Shown here in pieces: positions 37,329 through 46,917 of a stretch of DNA of 64,000 bases; positions within the stretch are counted from its first letter, which is position 1, and each line of letters starts with the position of its first letter. Source of the stretch: Pseudomonas putida (lineage in GTDB: Bacteria; Pseudomonadota; Gammaproteobacteria; Pseudomonadales; Pseudomonadaceae); the NCBI RefSeq assembly GCF_005080685.1, contig NZ_CP039371.1:5580001-5644000 (forward strand), given 5' to 3'. Below the pieces are notes generated by a model. That model searched no databases. It saw nothing but the letters and a program-made list of their open reading frames with translations, and had not been told where the DNA came from. The translations under genes were made by a program, and so were the position numbers.

Positions 37329-39416
37329 ATGCAGACATTTTTCATTGCGCCGACCGACTTCGGTGTCGGCCTGACATCGATCAGCCTTGGCCTGGTTCGC
37401 ACCCTGGAGCGGGCCGGCCTGAAAGTCGGCTTCTTCAAGCCGATCGCCCAGCCTCACCCCGGCGACACCGGCCCCGAGCGCTCCACCGAACTGGTGGCCC
37501 GGACCCACGGTATAAAACCGCCGTTGCCGCTGAGCCTGGCCCAGGTCGAGCGCATGCTCGGCGATGGCCAGCTGGATGAGTTGCTCGAGGAAATCATCCG
37601 CCTCTACCAGCAAGCCTGCGTGGACAACGACGTGGTGGTGGTCGAGGGCATGGTGCCGACCCGCCACGCCAGCTATGCCGCGCGGGTCAACCTGCACCTG
37701 GCCAAGAGCCTGGATGCCGAGGTGATCCTGGTCTCGGCAGCGGAAAACGAAGTGCTCAGCGAATTGTCCGGGCGAGTCGAGTTGCAGGCGCAACTGTTCG
37801 GCGGCCCGCGTGACCCGAAGGTGCTCGGGGTAGTGCTGAACAAAGTCCGCACCGACGAGAGCATGGCCGATTTCGCCACCCGCCTGCGCGAGCACTCGCC
37901 ACTGCTGCGCGGCAACGACTTCCGCCTGCTCGGCTGCATCCCCTATCAGGCCGAGCTGAACGCCCCGCGCACCCGCGATGTGGCCGAGCTGCTCGGTGCC
38001 CAGGTGCTCAACGCCGGCGACTATGAACAACGGCGCATGAACAAGATCATCATCTGCGCACGCACCGTGGCCAATACCGTACCGCTGCTGACCCCCGGCA
38101 CCTTGGTGGTGACCCCCGGCGACCGCGACGACATCATCCTCGCCGTGAGCCTGGCGGCGATCAATGGCGTGCCCCTGGCCGGGCTGCTGCTGACCAGCGA
38201 CAGCAAGCCCGACTCACGTATCCTCGAGCTGTGCCGCGGCGCCTTGCAGGCCGGGCTGCCGATCCTGTCGGTGAGCACCGGTTCGTACGACACCGCCAAC
38301 CAGCTCAACTCGCTCAACCGCGAGATCCCGGTGGACGATCGCGAGCGCGCCGAATTCATCACCGACTTCGTTGCCAGCCACCTCGATGCCGCCTGGCTCC
38401 ATCAGCGCTGCGGCACGCCTCGCGAGCCACGCCTGTCGCCAGCGGTGTTCCGCTACCAGTTGATCCAGCGCGCGCAGCAGGCCAACAAGCGTATCGTCCT
38501 GCCCGAGGGCGCCGAACCGCTGCTGGTACAAGCCGCCGCCATCTGCCAGGCTCGCGGCATCGCCCGTTGCGTGCTGCTGGCCAAGCCCGAGGAAGTCGAG
38601 GCGGTAGCCCGTGCCCAAGGTATCAGCCTGCCGGCCGACCTGGAGATCCTCGACCCCGAGCGCATCCGTGCCCGCTACGTCGAGCCCATGGTCGAGCTGC
38701 GCAAGAGCAAGAACCTCAACGCGCCGATGGCCGAACAGCAGCTGGAAGACCCGGTCGTGATCGGCACCATGATGCTGGCCCTGGACGAGGTCGATGGCCT
38801 GGTCTCGGGCCTGGTCCACTCCACCGCCAACACCATTCGCCCGGCCTTGCAGCTGATCAAGACCGCACCAGGCAGCAGCCTGGTGTCATCGGTTTATTTC
38901 ATGCTGTTTCCGGAGCAAGTGCTGGTCTATGGCGACTGCGTGATGAACCCCCATCCCAGCGCCGCCGAACTGGCGGAGATCGCCCGGCAGAGCGCCGAGT
39001 CGGCCCAGGCCTTCGGCATCGCGCCCCGGGTGGCGATGATCAGCTATTCGAACGATTCGGCAAGCGACGAGGAAGTGGAAAAGGTGCGCGAGGCCACGCG
39101 CCTGGCCCAGCGCGGCGAGCAGCAACTGCTGATCGACGGCCCCCTGCAATACGATGCCGCGGCCAATCCTCAGGTAGCCCGCCAGCTGGCACTGAAAAGT
39201 CCGGTGGCCGGACAGGCAACGGTCTTCGTGTTCCCCGACCTGAACACCGGCAACACCACCCACAAGGCGGTGCAGCGCAGCACCGATGGGGTCAGCCTCG
39301 GGCCGATGCTACAAGGGTTGCGCAAGCCGGTGAACGACCTGCCGCGCGGGGCGCAGGTCGACGATATCGTACATACCATCGCCCTGACGGCGATCCAGGC
39401 CAGCGTCGCCGATTAA
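37329..39416 (+). CDS. pta: Phosphate acetyltransferase
   Basis: 695 aa. Interconverts acetyl-CoA and acetyl phosphate. The N-terminal BioD/P-loop-like domain (~1-200, MQTFFIAPTDFGVGLTSISLGLVRTLERAGLKVGFFKPI) and DRTGG domain (~215-330) are regulatory. The catalytic PTA_PTB domain (~375-695) shows FRYQLIQRAQQANKRIVLPEGAEP, AEQQLEDPVVIGTMMLALDEVDGLVSGLVHSTANTIRPALQLI and VFPDLNTGNTTHKAVQRS. Full length for the long Pta form. No ackA lies next to it in this window. A hairpin follows at 39421. Confidence 0.96.
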   Translation: MQTFFIAPTDFGVGLTSISLGLVRTLERAGLKVGFFKPIAQPHPGDTGPERSTELVARTHGIKPPLPLSLAQVERMLGDGQLDELLEEIIRLYQQACVDNDVVVVEGMVPTRHASYAARVNLHLAKSLDAEVILVSAAENEVLSELSGRVELQAQLFGGPRDPKVLGVVLNKVRTDESMADFATRLREHSPLLRGNDFRLLGCIPYQAELNAPRTRDVAELLGAQVLNAGDYEQRRMNKIIICARTVANTVPLLTPGTLVVTPGDRDDIILAVSLAAINGVPLAGLLLTSDSKPDSRILELCRGALQAGLPILSVSTGSYDTANQLNSLNREIPVDDRERAEFITDFVASHLDAAWLHQRCGTPREPRLSPAVFRYQLIQRAQQANKRIVLPEGAEPLLVQAAAICQARGIARCVLLAKPEEVEAVARAQGISLPADLEILDPERIRARYVEPMVELRKSKNLNAPMAEQQLEDPVVIGTMMLALDEVDGLVSGLVHSTANTIRPALQLIKTAPGSSLVSSVYFMLFPEQVLVYGDCVMNPHPSAAELAEIARQSAESAQAFGIAPRVAMISYSNDSASDEEVEKVREATRLAQRGEQQLLIDGPLQYDAAANPQVARQLALKSPVAGQATVFVFPDLNTGNTTHKAVQRSTDGVSLGPMLQGLRKPVNDLPRGAQVDDIVHTIALTAIQASVAD

Positions 39417-39420
39417 AAAA

Positions 39421-39462
39421 TCGCCGGCAAGCCGCCTCCTACAGGAGCGAGCTTGCCGGCGA
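39421..39462. terminator. Hairpin/REP-like terminator between pta and the OmpA-type gene
   Basis: A perfect 12-bp stem, TCGCCGGCAAGC (39421-39432) with GCTTGCCGGCGA (39451-39462), around CTCCTACAGGAGCGA. Preceded by an A-run (39415-39420), so on the minus strand it ends in U's. Serves the convergent pta and OmpA-type genes. Confidence 0.8.
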
Positions 39463-39479
39463 TCGGGCTTCGACGCAGA

Positions 39480-40187
39480 TCAGGGATACTGCTGTACCTG
39501 CCCTTGCTGGTCATACTGCTGGCCAGGGATCGGCTTCAGGTTGACCTCGACGCGGCGGTTCTGCGCACGGCCGTTGGCATCGGCGTTGCTCGCGATCGGC
39601 TGGTCAGGGCCCATGCCACGCACGCTCACCCGCGAGCCATCGACTCCCTGGGAGGTCAGGTAGCTGCTGACCGCCTGGGCGCGACGCTGGGACAGGTCCA
39701 TGTTGTGTTGGCGGCTGCCGGTGCTGTCGGTGAAGCCAACCACCTCGATGGTGTTCTGGTTGAACTGCTTGAACGAATTGGCCAGGTTGTTCAGCGGGGT
39801 GTAGAAGCTTGGCGAGATGTTGGCCGAGTCGGTGGCGAAGGTGATGTTGCCCGGCATGATCAGCTTGATCTGGTCACCCTGGCGCTGGACTTCGACACCC
39901 GTATTGGCCATCTGCGCACGCAACGCCGCTTCCTGCTTGTCGGCGTAGTAACCATAACCGGCTGCGGCGGCGCCGACCGCGGCAGCGCCGATCAGCGCGC
40001 CCTTGCCACGGTTGTTGTGATCGATGGCAGCGCCTGCCACTGCACCGGCCAATGCGCCCAGTCCGCCGTACTTGGCGGTCTTGCTCATGCCCGAGGAACC
40101 CTGGGAGTCGTAGGGGTTCTGGGTGGCGCAGCCGGTCATCAGGGCGGCGGCGGTTGCGACGATAATCAGACGACGCATGGTGAACAT
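39480..40187 (-). CDS. OmpA-family outer membrane lipoprotein (YiaD-like)
   Basis: 235 aa. Lipobox LMTGC with lipidated Cys20, then a glycine-zipper segment (KYGGLGALAGAVAGAAIDHNNRGKGALIGAAAVGAAAAGYG, ~40-80), and an OmpA-like peptidoglycan-binding domain (about 110-225: ITFATDSANISPSFYTPLNNLA, IEVVGFTDSTGSRQHNMDLSQRRAQAVSSYL, GRAQNRRVEV). Gln-rich C-terminus. ATG 40187 has TAGGAG 8 nt upstream; an earlier in-frame start would bury the lipoprotein signal. Confidence 0.93.
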   Translation of the reverse strand: MFTMRRLIIVATAAALMTGCATQNPYDSQGSSGMSKTAKYGGLGALAGAVAGAAIDHNNRGKGALIGAAAVGAAAAGYGYYADKQEAALRAQMANTGVEVQRQGDQIKLIMPGNITFATDSANISPSFYTPLNNLANSFKQFNQNTIEVVGFTDSTGSRQHNMDLSQRRAQAVSSYLTSQGVDGSRVSVRGMGPDQPIASNADANGRAQNRRVEVNLKPIPGQQYDQQGQVQQYP

Positions 40188-40295
40188 GGACAAGCTCCTA
40201 CTGAAATTCATATGTGCGGCGGATCGCGAACGGATCATTGCCAGCCTTGGATCGCACAGGCAAGGAAAAATTCCATGAAGCCTTTGTCATGCGGC

Positions 40296-40940
40296 TTACG
40301 CACGCACGAACGGATTCTCGCGCATCTCGTCGCCCAGACGGGTATCGGCACCATGGCCGGTGACCACGATGGCCTCTTCATCCAGGCGATACAGCCGCTC
40401 CTTGATCGAACGAACGATAGCCCGCTGATCCCCACCCCACAAATCGGTGCGGCCGATGCCGCGACGGAACAGGGTGTCGCCGGCGATCAACAGCTTGGCA
40501 TCGGCGAACCAGAAGCTCATCGAGCCCGGCGTATGCCCCGGCGTGTGCAGGGCCACGCCACAGCCGCAGGCCAGCTCTTCATCGTCACCCAGCCAGCGGT
40601 CGGGGGCTGGCACCGGGGTGTAGGGCACGCCGAACATCTGGCATTGCATTTCCAGGTTGTCCCACAGCGGCTGGTCGTCCTTGTGCAGGTGCAAGGTCGC
40701 CCCGGTCAGCTCCTTGAGCTTGCCCGAGGCGAGGAAATGGTCGAAATGGGCGTGGGTGTGGATGATGCTTACCAAGGTCAGGCCGTGGGCTTGCAGACGG
40801 GCGAGAATCTTCTCCGGATCACCGCCCGGGTCAACGACGATGGCCTTCTTGCTGACGGGGTCGCCGATCAGGGTGCAATTGCATTGCAGCGGGCCGACGG
40901 GGAAGGTTTCGCGGATGAGGGCGAAAGATGCTGTTTCCAT
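40296..40940 (-). CDS. MBL-fold metallohydrolase (glyoxalase II/YcbL-like)
   Basis: 214 aa. Binuclear metal hydrolase: THAHFDHFLASG (HxHxDH at 63-68), CGCGVALHTPGHTPGSMSFWF, LLIAGDTLFRRGIGRTDLWGG and VTGHGADTRLGDEMRENPF. This short form without the glutathione-binding C-domain fits the YcbL subgroup. Substrate likely a hydroxyacyl thioester, but not proven. It lies 18 nt downstream of the toxin gene and may be read through from the TA operon. Confidence 0.9.
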   Translation of the reverse strand: METASFALIRETFPVGPLQCNCTLIGDPVSKKAIVVDPGGDPEKILARLQAHGLTLVSIIHTHAHFDHFLASGKLKELTGATLHLHKDDQPLWDNLEMQCQMFGVPYTPVPAPDRWLGDDEELACGCGVALHTPGHTPGSMSFWFADAKLLIAGDTLFRRGIGRTDLWGGDQRAIVRSIKERLYRLDEEAIVVTGHGADTRLGDEMRENPFVRA

Positions 40941-40958
40941 GAGCTGCGGTACACCAGA

Positions 40959-41306
40959 TTAATCGAAGAGGGTTTGAACGCGCGCAAGCGTGTCGAGAAT
41001 GATCGCTTCCGGAACTGTTTCGATGCGTTTGGCTTGCCGGGCTTCGAGATCTACGGTACGGATCTGGTTACACAACATCACGCCTTGGGTTTGCGTGCCT
41101 GAGCCGCAGAGCGAAACGGCGAAGCCCGCATGTCTGGCGTAATCACCGCCTTGAGAGATCGGAGCGATAACCGCCAGTCCGGATGCATTGAACGCTGCAG
41201 GGGACAATACCAGGGCTGGGCGAGCCACACCCTGCTGCTCTCGGCCGACAACAGGCTCAAGGTTGATCCGCACGATGTCTCCTCTGGCAAACTTCACTCG
41301 CCTCAT
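40959..41306 (-). CDS. MazF/PemK-family mRNA endoribonuclease toxin
   Basis: 115 aa. Toxin of a type II TA pair, cutting mRNA at short motifs. Family signatures FARGDIVRINLEPVVGREQQGVARPALVLSPAAFN (Arg/Gly-rich first strand), GLAVIAPISQGG, MLCNQIRTVDLEARQAKRIETVPEAIILDTLARVQTLF. Closest in look to ChpB/PemK. Start overlaps the antitoxin stop (ATGA). Catalytic-type residues (Arg near LEPVVGRE, Thr in IRTVD) are present, so it is probably active. Confidence 0.92.
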   Translation of the reverse strand: MRRVKFARGDIVRINLEPVVGREQQGVARPALVLSPAAFNASGLAVIAPISQGGDYARHAGFAVSLCGSGTQTQGVMLCNQIRTVDLEARQAKRIETVPEAIILDTLARVQTLFD

Positions 41307-41557
41307 GCCTCACGCCCTACAGGGCGCATTGCATTCCAGTCGGCCATGTCCGCAGGCTCGGGGGCGTCCAGATCACACTGCGCCATGAGCTCCTCAAGGG
41401 TGTACTTGGGCTTGGACCGGACAGGTTTAAGCACCAGCGCCTCGCCTGCAGTATCGAGGCTGAGCGTGGACCCCACGCCAAGACGCATCTGCTTGAGCAC
41501 TCCAGCAGGAAGACGAATCGCTGCGCTGTTACCCCATTGCTGAATCTTGATCTGCAT
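41303..41557 (-). CDS. MazE/PemI-type AbrB antitoxin
   Basis: 84 aa. N-terminal AbrB/SpoVT DNA-binding domain (MQIKIQQWGNSAAIRLPAGVLKQMRLGVGSTLSLDTAGEALVLKPV), then a flexible acidic C-terminus (MAQCDLDAPEPADMADWNAM) expected to wrap the toxin. ATG 41557 with GGGAG upstream. Forms an operon with the toxin; likely binds the repeats just upstream to autoregulate. Confidence 0.92.
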   Translation of the reverse strand: MQIKIQQWGNSAAIRLPAGVLKQMRLGVGSTLSLDTAGEALVLKPVRSKPKYTLEELMAQCDLDAPEPADMADWNAMRPVGREA

Positions 41558-41559
41558 AA

Positions 41560-41621
41560 GTATCTCCCAAGGTAGATACATACTAGGAACCTCCATGGTG
41601 TTTGCAAGCAAAAGTAGATAC
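41560..41621 (-). promoter_or_regulatory. Candidate toxin-antitoxin operator repeats
   Basis: GTAGATAC occurs at 41572-41579 and again at 41614-41621 (42 nt apart, about four helical turns), with an inverted half-copy GTATCT at 41560-41565 next to the antitoxin ribosome site. Arrays of this sort are typical AbrB-antitoxin targets. Seen: the repeats. Inferred: autoregulation. Confidence 0.45.
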
Positions 41622-41737
41622 GAAGTCTCTACATTGGCACTCACAAGGCTTAAAAAAAAGCCTCGACACGTCGATATGGAAAGCCCCTACACGGCCTTGG
41701 GAAACCACTCAAACATTCTCGCTGCCAGACCAACCAC

Positions 41738-42430
41738 TCACGGCAAATACAACCTGAACAACCCACCCCCCAATGCCCCGCCATTGCTGATTTCGATTCG
41801 CCCCTGCACGCCATCGCGCTCATGCAGGGCGGCGATGCGCGCCGCGAAGTAAAGGCCCAGGCCGGTGCTGCCGCTGTGCGCATCGATGCCCTGCACATAA
41901 TCCTGCTGGCGCTCGAGCATGCGCTGTGGATAACCCGGGCCATCGTCGTTGACGCTGATCACCAGTTGCTCGTCCTGCTCCTCGATGCCAATCAGCAGGG
42001 CGTGACCGGCATAGCGGATGGCATTGGTCAGCACGTTGGCCACTACCGAAGCGACCAGCTCGCGGTCGAAGAAACCCAGCGGGCTTTGCGTGTCGATGCG
42101 CCAGGTGGCAAGGATGTCGCGGTGCTCCAGCACTTCCTGGTGCGCGGCCAACTGGGCCTCGATGAAGTCTTCCAGCTCGTGGTAGTCCGGGCACAGCGGC
42201 AACTGGTTCACGCCCAGCTTATAGAGGCCGAGCATCTGCACCAGCATGCCGTTGAGGTGGCGGAACTCGTGTTCGATCACGCCCTGCTCGGTGCCCTGGC
42301 GCAGCCCTTCGGGCAGACGGGCGAGGAACTGGTCGTGAGCCTGGATCAACGCCGACAGTGAGTTTTTCAGGTCGTGCACGGTGGAGGCGATCACCGTGGA
42401 AAAGTCCAGCCCCTGGTCAGCCTGGCTCAT
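41738..42430 (-). CDS. Soluble sensor histidine kinase
   Basis: 230 aa. Cytoplasmic kinase without TM or sensor domain. H-box with His19 (STVHDLKNSLSALIQAHDQF), then N-box VANVLTNAIRYAGHAL, G1 VNDDGPGYPQ and G2 GSTGLGLYFAARIAALHERDG. The reading frame overlaps the end of the REC-TPR gene by 4 nt (ATGA), so the two form a co-translated pair, the kinase probably acting on that receiver. HDLKN in place of HExxN is a known variant H-box. Confidence 0.88.
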   Translation of the reverse strand: MSQADQGLDFSTVIASTVHDLKNSLSALIQAHDQFLARLPEGLRQGTEQGVIEHEFRHLNGMLVQMLGLYKLGVNQLPLCPDYHELEDFIEAQLAAHQEVLEHRDILATWRIDTQSPLGFFDRELVASVVANVLTNAIRYAGHALLIGIEEQDEQLVISVNDDGPGYPQRMLERQQDYVQGIDAHSGSTGLGLYFAARIAALHERDGVQGRIEISNGGALGGGLFRLYLP

Positions 42431-44034
42431 GCGCCGAATACCCGGATGTGCAACTTGCGATAACGATCATGACGGCTGTCGCTGGCCGGAATGCCTGCCA
42501 CGCTGTGCAGGCAGGCGCGACATTCCTGCATGAGCTCGGCCGACGGGCTTTCACCGCCGATGCGCAACAACGCCTGGGCGGTATTGAGGGCAATGCTGAT
42601 GTTCTTGGGTTGCAGGGCCAGCGCCTTGCGGAACATTTCCAAGGCCTCGTTGAGTTGCCCGAGCTGGTAGCTGCGAACACCCTGGCGGTTGAGGTCGACG
42701 GCCTCGGTGACAGCGCCCAGCACCGCCGGATCGTCGGTGAGCTTGGCCACGCTCTGCATGACCTTGGGGTCATCGCCGTAGGTTTCCACGCATCCTTTGA
42801 GAATGGCGCCACCGGCCGACTCCTGGCCCAACGCCTGCAACTGCTTGGCCACGGTCAACGCCGCTTCGACGGAGAAGAACTGCTCCATCTTGTCCAGGCG
42901 CTGCATGGCCTGCTCGGTGAGCTTGGCCGCAGTCTCGGCGTCGCCGGCCTGCTGCAGGCTGGCCGCCTTCATCAAGCGCGCCCGGACCTGCAGGCCCTGA
43001 TCCTCGACATTTTCCTTGGCCACTTCACCGAGCACGGTGTTGATCTCGACCCGGGTACGGGCATCCAGGCCAAAGCCTGCATTCTTGTTCATCAGCGCCT
43101 GGACCAGCCCGAGGTTGCTCTCGGCGTCCTTGTAGCGTGAGCTCTGCCCCTGGTTCACGGCATGGCGGTAGGCCTTGGAGGCGCTCTCGAAATCCTCGTT
43201 GTCCAACGCCAGCTTGCCCAGCGCGGCTTGCCGGCGCACCGCCAACGGCGACAGGCGCACGGCCTCTTCGAGCATGTGCTGGGCACGCTTGGTTTCGCCC
43301 TGCGCCACCAGCACCTCGGCCATGCCGTCGTACAGCGCCGGCATGATCGGAAACGCCTTCAATGCCTGTTCATATACACCCTGCGCCTGGTCCTGCTGGC
43401 CGCGCTTGTGCAACAAGCTGCCCAGCGCCGAATACACCCAGGGCTGCGGACGACTGGCAAGGATCGACTTGAGAAACTTCTCCAACTCGTCGAAGCGGTT
43501 GAGATCGCGCAACGCGTCGGCTCGATAGCGCAGGCACAGCGGCGCGAAGCGCGGGTCCTGCTTGCACAGCTCGGCGCAGGCGGCCAGCACCTCGGCTGGG
43601 CGACCGCGGTCCAGCGCTTGGAGAATGGGCTTGAGCAAGGTCTTGCGCTGGGTCAGTTTCTCCAGGCGCTGGGCCAGGCCGACGCGGTTGAACGGCTTGG
43701 TCAGGTAGGCATCGGGCTCGTGCTCCAAGGTACTGAGCACGATCGACTGGCTGCTCTCGGCGGTGACCATGATGAACACGCATTCATGGCTGATCAGCTT
43801 GTCGAGGATCAGGTCCTCCAATACCTGCTGGCCGTTCTTCTTGCCGTCGCCGAGGTGAAAGTCCTGGAGGATGAAGTCGTAGCGCTTCTGCCCACACATG
43901 CGCAGCGCCTGCTCGCCGCTGTCGGCGGTGTCGACGTCGCGTACGCCCAGCTCACGCAGCATGGACCGGGTCGAGGTGCGGAAGTCGGTGAAATCGTCGA
44001 CGATCAGAAAGTTTTTTTGCCCGTACTGCAGCAT
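42427..44034 (-). CDS. Response regulator with receiver domain and TPR repeats
   Basis: 535 aa. Receiver 1-125 (LIVDDFTDFRTSTRSML, phospho-Asp58 in FILQDFHLGDGKKNGQQV, Thr in VTAESS, Lys in LTKPFNRVGL). It is followed by a long TPR array, about 130-500 (for example FDELEKFLKSILASRPQPWVYSALGSLLHKRGQQDQAQGVYEQALKAFP). No DNA-binding or enzymatic output domain, so output must be by protein-protein contact. Co-directional and overlapping with the small kinase downstream. ATG 44034 is preferred to GTG 44040 from the spacing to AGG. Confidence 0.9.
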   Translation of the reverse strand: MLQYGQKNFLIVDDFTDFRTSTRSMLRELGVRDVDTADSGEQALRMCGQKRYDFILQDFHLGDGKKNGQQVLEDLILDKLISHECVFIMVTAESSQSIVLSTLEHEPDAYLTKPFNRVGLAQRLEKLTQRKTLLKPILQALDRGRPAEVLAACAELCKQDPRFAPLCLRYRADALRDLNRFDELEKFLKSILASRPQPWVYSALGSLLHKRGQQDQAQGVYEQALKAFPIMPALYDGMAEVLVAQGETKRAQHMLEEAVRLSPLAVRRQAALGKLALDNEDFESASKAYRHAVNQGQSSRYKDAESNLGLVQALMNKNAGFGLDARTRVEINTVLGEVAKENVEDQGLQVRARLMKAASLQQAGDAETAAKLTEQAMQRLDKMEQFFSVEAALTVAKQLQALGQESAGGAILKGCVETYGDDPKVMQSVAKLTDDPAVLGAVTEAVDLNRQGVRSYQLGQLNEALEMFRKALALQPKNISIALNTAQALLRIGGESPSAELMQECRACLHSVAGIPASDSRHDRYRKLHIRVFGA

Positions 44035-44200
44035 CAACACGACCTGTCTTGGGGTGATGGGAAAAGGGTGCGTGGCGATGCATCCCGCCGAACACTCTAT
44101 CGGCAGCGGGCCGGGAAAGATGAGCGCGGCGCGCCCAAGCGATGAAAGAGCAATGGCATCTTGCCACTATCTTATCGGGCAATCCGCCGTAGGGCCAGCG

Positions 44201-46917
44201 TCAGGACAACAAGCCCAGGGACTGGGCACGGGCGACGGCCTGTGTGCGGCGCTCTACCCCGAGCTTGCTGTTGATATGACTGGCATGGGTTTTGACCGTG
44301 TGCAACGAGATGAACAAGCGCTCACTGATTTGCTGGTTCGAGCAGCCCTGGGCGATCAGTTCGAGCACGGCCATCTCGCGCCCGCTCAGCGTTTCGCCAT
44401 TGCCACTTTCGACCACCGGCAGCCCCGGCAGCAATGCCAGCAACTGCGCCTGTGCCGGGCAGCCGGGGCTTGCCAGCAATTGTTCACGCAGCCAGAGCGG
44501 ATGTTCCTGCAACAATCGCTGGAATGTCTGCAGTACGCCGCCACGGGCCGCCTCCAAGGCCTGGGGCAGCAGCGCGGCGGCCTGGGCGTCCTGCCCTGGC
44601 CAAGCCGCAGCGCCATCGACTGGCACAGCGCATGGGCCGTCAGCAGCGTACCGCCGCTGGAACGACCTCGTTCGACCAGCGCAGCCAGCCGCTGGCTCGC
44701 CTGCTCGGTGTGCCCCTGGGCACGCTCGAGCAAGGCCTGTTGCAGTTCGATGTGCAGAGGCAGCAACGGGTGGAATTCCGGCGCCGCCGCCGGCTGCTCG
44801 CCGCCGTAGGTCTGGCCCAGGCGCAACAGCCACGACTCAGCCAGGTCGGTGCGCCCCTGGGCGAGCCAGAGTTCACACTTCACCAGGGTGATCATCGCCA
44901 GGTAGAAGATGGGCGGCACGTCCCAGATATGCATCAACCGCTCGGCCTCGGCCAGTTCGGCGAAGGCCTCGGCGAACTGGCCCTCGCGGCCATCCAGCGA
45001 GGCGATCACGCAGTGCCCGATGAGAACGCTGATGTCCCGGCATGCGCGGGCCTCGCTGAGCCCGGCACGCAAGCGCGCACGGCCCTGGGTATTTTGCAGG
45101 CGCGCCACCAGCAGGTAGCCTTCGTACAGGGTCAGGCGGGCGCGCACCGCATACAGGCGCTGCACCGATAACCCCTGCAGCCGCTGCTGCCCCTCGCGCA
45201 CCTCGTCCAAGGCTCGCAGCACCTCGCCACGGGCGTGCAGCACCCGCGCCCGGTCATAGTGGGCCAAGGCTTCGAACAACGGATTGCCGACCCGCTGGGC
45301 CAGCTCCAATGCCTCGCGATTCCAGCCACGGGCGCGCCAGAAGTCGGCGTCGGCGATGGCCAGGTTGGATAGCGTCGAGAGGCACACCAGACGTTGACCG
45401 TAGCGCTTGTCCGGCAGGCTTTGCAGGGCCTCGCCACAAAAGGCCAGGGTGCGTGCACGGTCGCCGCGGCCGCGGGCGATCACTCCGCTGAGCGCCAACC
45501 ACTGGGCCAGCATGGAGCGCTGCGCGGTGGCCGAGGGCGCCGGCAGGAACCGGCTGAGGTAGCCGGCCAATTCCTCGGCCGCATCCAGCTGGCAGGCCAG
45601 GCCCAAGGCCCAGCTGTACAGCACGATCAGGCGCGGCGTACTGATCAGGAGGCTGTCGGGCAGGTCCATCTTCCAACGCAGCAACATGCCGACGTTCTGT
45701 TCCGCCAGCAATTGCTCCTCCGACAGGCTCTGCACCAGGTCGGCCGCCACATCCAGATGCCCGGCGCGCAGCGCCTGTTCCACCGCCTCGTCCAGCAGGC
45801 CCTGGCCCTGGAACCAGCGGCAGGCCCGCAGATGCAGGCGCGCCAGCGGCTCGCTGGCCTGGCGGCTGCGCAACAGGTCGGAAAACAGGTGGTGATAACG
45901 AAACCAGTAGCCATGCTCGTCCAGCGGCACCAGAAACACTTGATGAGCCTGCAGATATCGCAGGATCGCCAGGCTGTCGTCCCGTTCGCGCAAGGCGTCG
46001 CACAACTCGGCGCAAAAGCGCTCCTGGCAGGCGGTATCGTCGAGGAACGCCTGTACTTCGGGCGGCAGGATGTCGATCACTTCTTCCAGCAGATAGTCGC
46101 GTATCAGCCCCTCGCCGCCATGCAGCGCCTGGGGCAGCGCCTGCTCGTCGGCGCCTTCGCTGGCCGCCAGTTGCCAAAAACGCAGCCCCGCCACCCAGCC
46201 GTCGCTGCGTTGGATCAGGTTGTCCAGGGCCTGGCCGCGCAGGCCGGTGGGCTGGCAGCCGATCACCGCCAGGGCCTCGTCGGCGGTCAGGCGCAGGTCT
46301 TGCTCGTTGAGTTCGACCAGTTGGCGCGACAGGCGCAGCCGCGCCAGGTGCCAGTCGGGGCGCTGGCGGCTGGTGACCAGCAGCACCAGGCCAGGTGGCA
46401 GGTGATTGAGGAAAAACTGCAGGCAGCGGTCGAGCACCGGGCCCTGCGCCAGATGGTAGTCATCGAGTACCAGCAGCAACGGCGTATCGGGTTGCAGGTA
46501 CAGGGCCAGCTCGTCGAGCAGGCCATCGAGCCATTCTTCGAAGGCGAACGGCTGATGCCGCTGGCGCATCTTCAACAGGCCCATGGCCTGGCCCCCCAGT
46601 GCCGGGCAGTACTGCTGCAGACCTTCGAGCAGGCGCTCGAGGAAGCGACCTGGATCGGCGTCTCGCTGGCTCAGGCCGAGCCACAGGCTGCGCCAATGCT
46701 CGGGTAGTGCCTGGCAGAATTCGACGGCCAGCGAGCTCTTGCCGAACCCCGCCGGAGCATTGACCAGCAGCAAGCGCCCGCCCAGGCCGGCCTGCAGGCG
46801 TTGGCACAAGCGCGGACGGACAATGTGCCCCTCCGGCAGCGGCGGCCGAAAGAAACGCCCGTCCAGCAGGCCCAGGGCCTGGCTGGCGAATCCATGCGTA
46901 CGGGACAGATCAGTCAT
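44201..46917 (-). pseudogene. MalT/LuxR-type ATP-dependent regulator, interrupted by a single-base frameshift
   Basis: Would encode 905 aa if intact. ATG 46917 opens with an NTPase domain (Walker A APAGFGKS at 54-61; LLLVLDDYHLAQGPVLDRCLQFFL) and TPR-like MalT repeats. Near residue 774 (about 44593) the frame shifts: the upstream frame reads on into SMALRLGQGRTPRPPRCC and stops at 44386. The proper continuation QDAQAAALLPQALEAARGG, with the C-terminal LuxR HTH (LSGREMAVLELIAQGCSNQQISERLFISLHTVKTHASHINSKLG) and stop at 44201, is one base off. Restoring a single C in minus-strand GGGC-AGGAC joins both. Either a real loss of the DNA-binding domain or a sequencing error. In this gene order it probably regulates the DUF1302/DUF1329 operon and acyl-CoA ligase. 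Confidence 0.85.

Noticed and set aside
44580..44600. Programmed ribosomal frameshift in the MalT-type gene
   Set aside because: No slippery heptamer or downstream pseudoknot seen, and such regulators are not known to use one; mutation or sequencing error is simpler.
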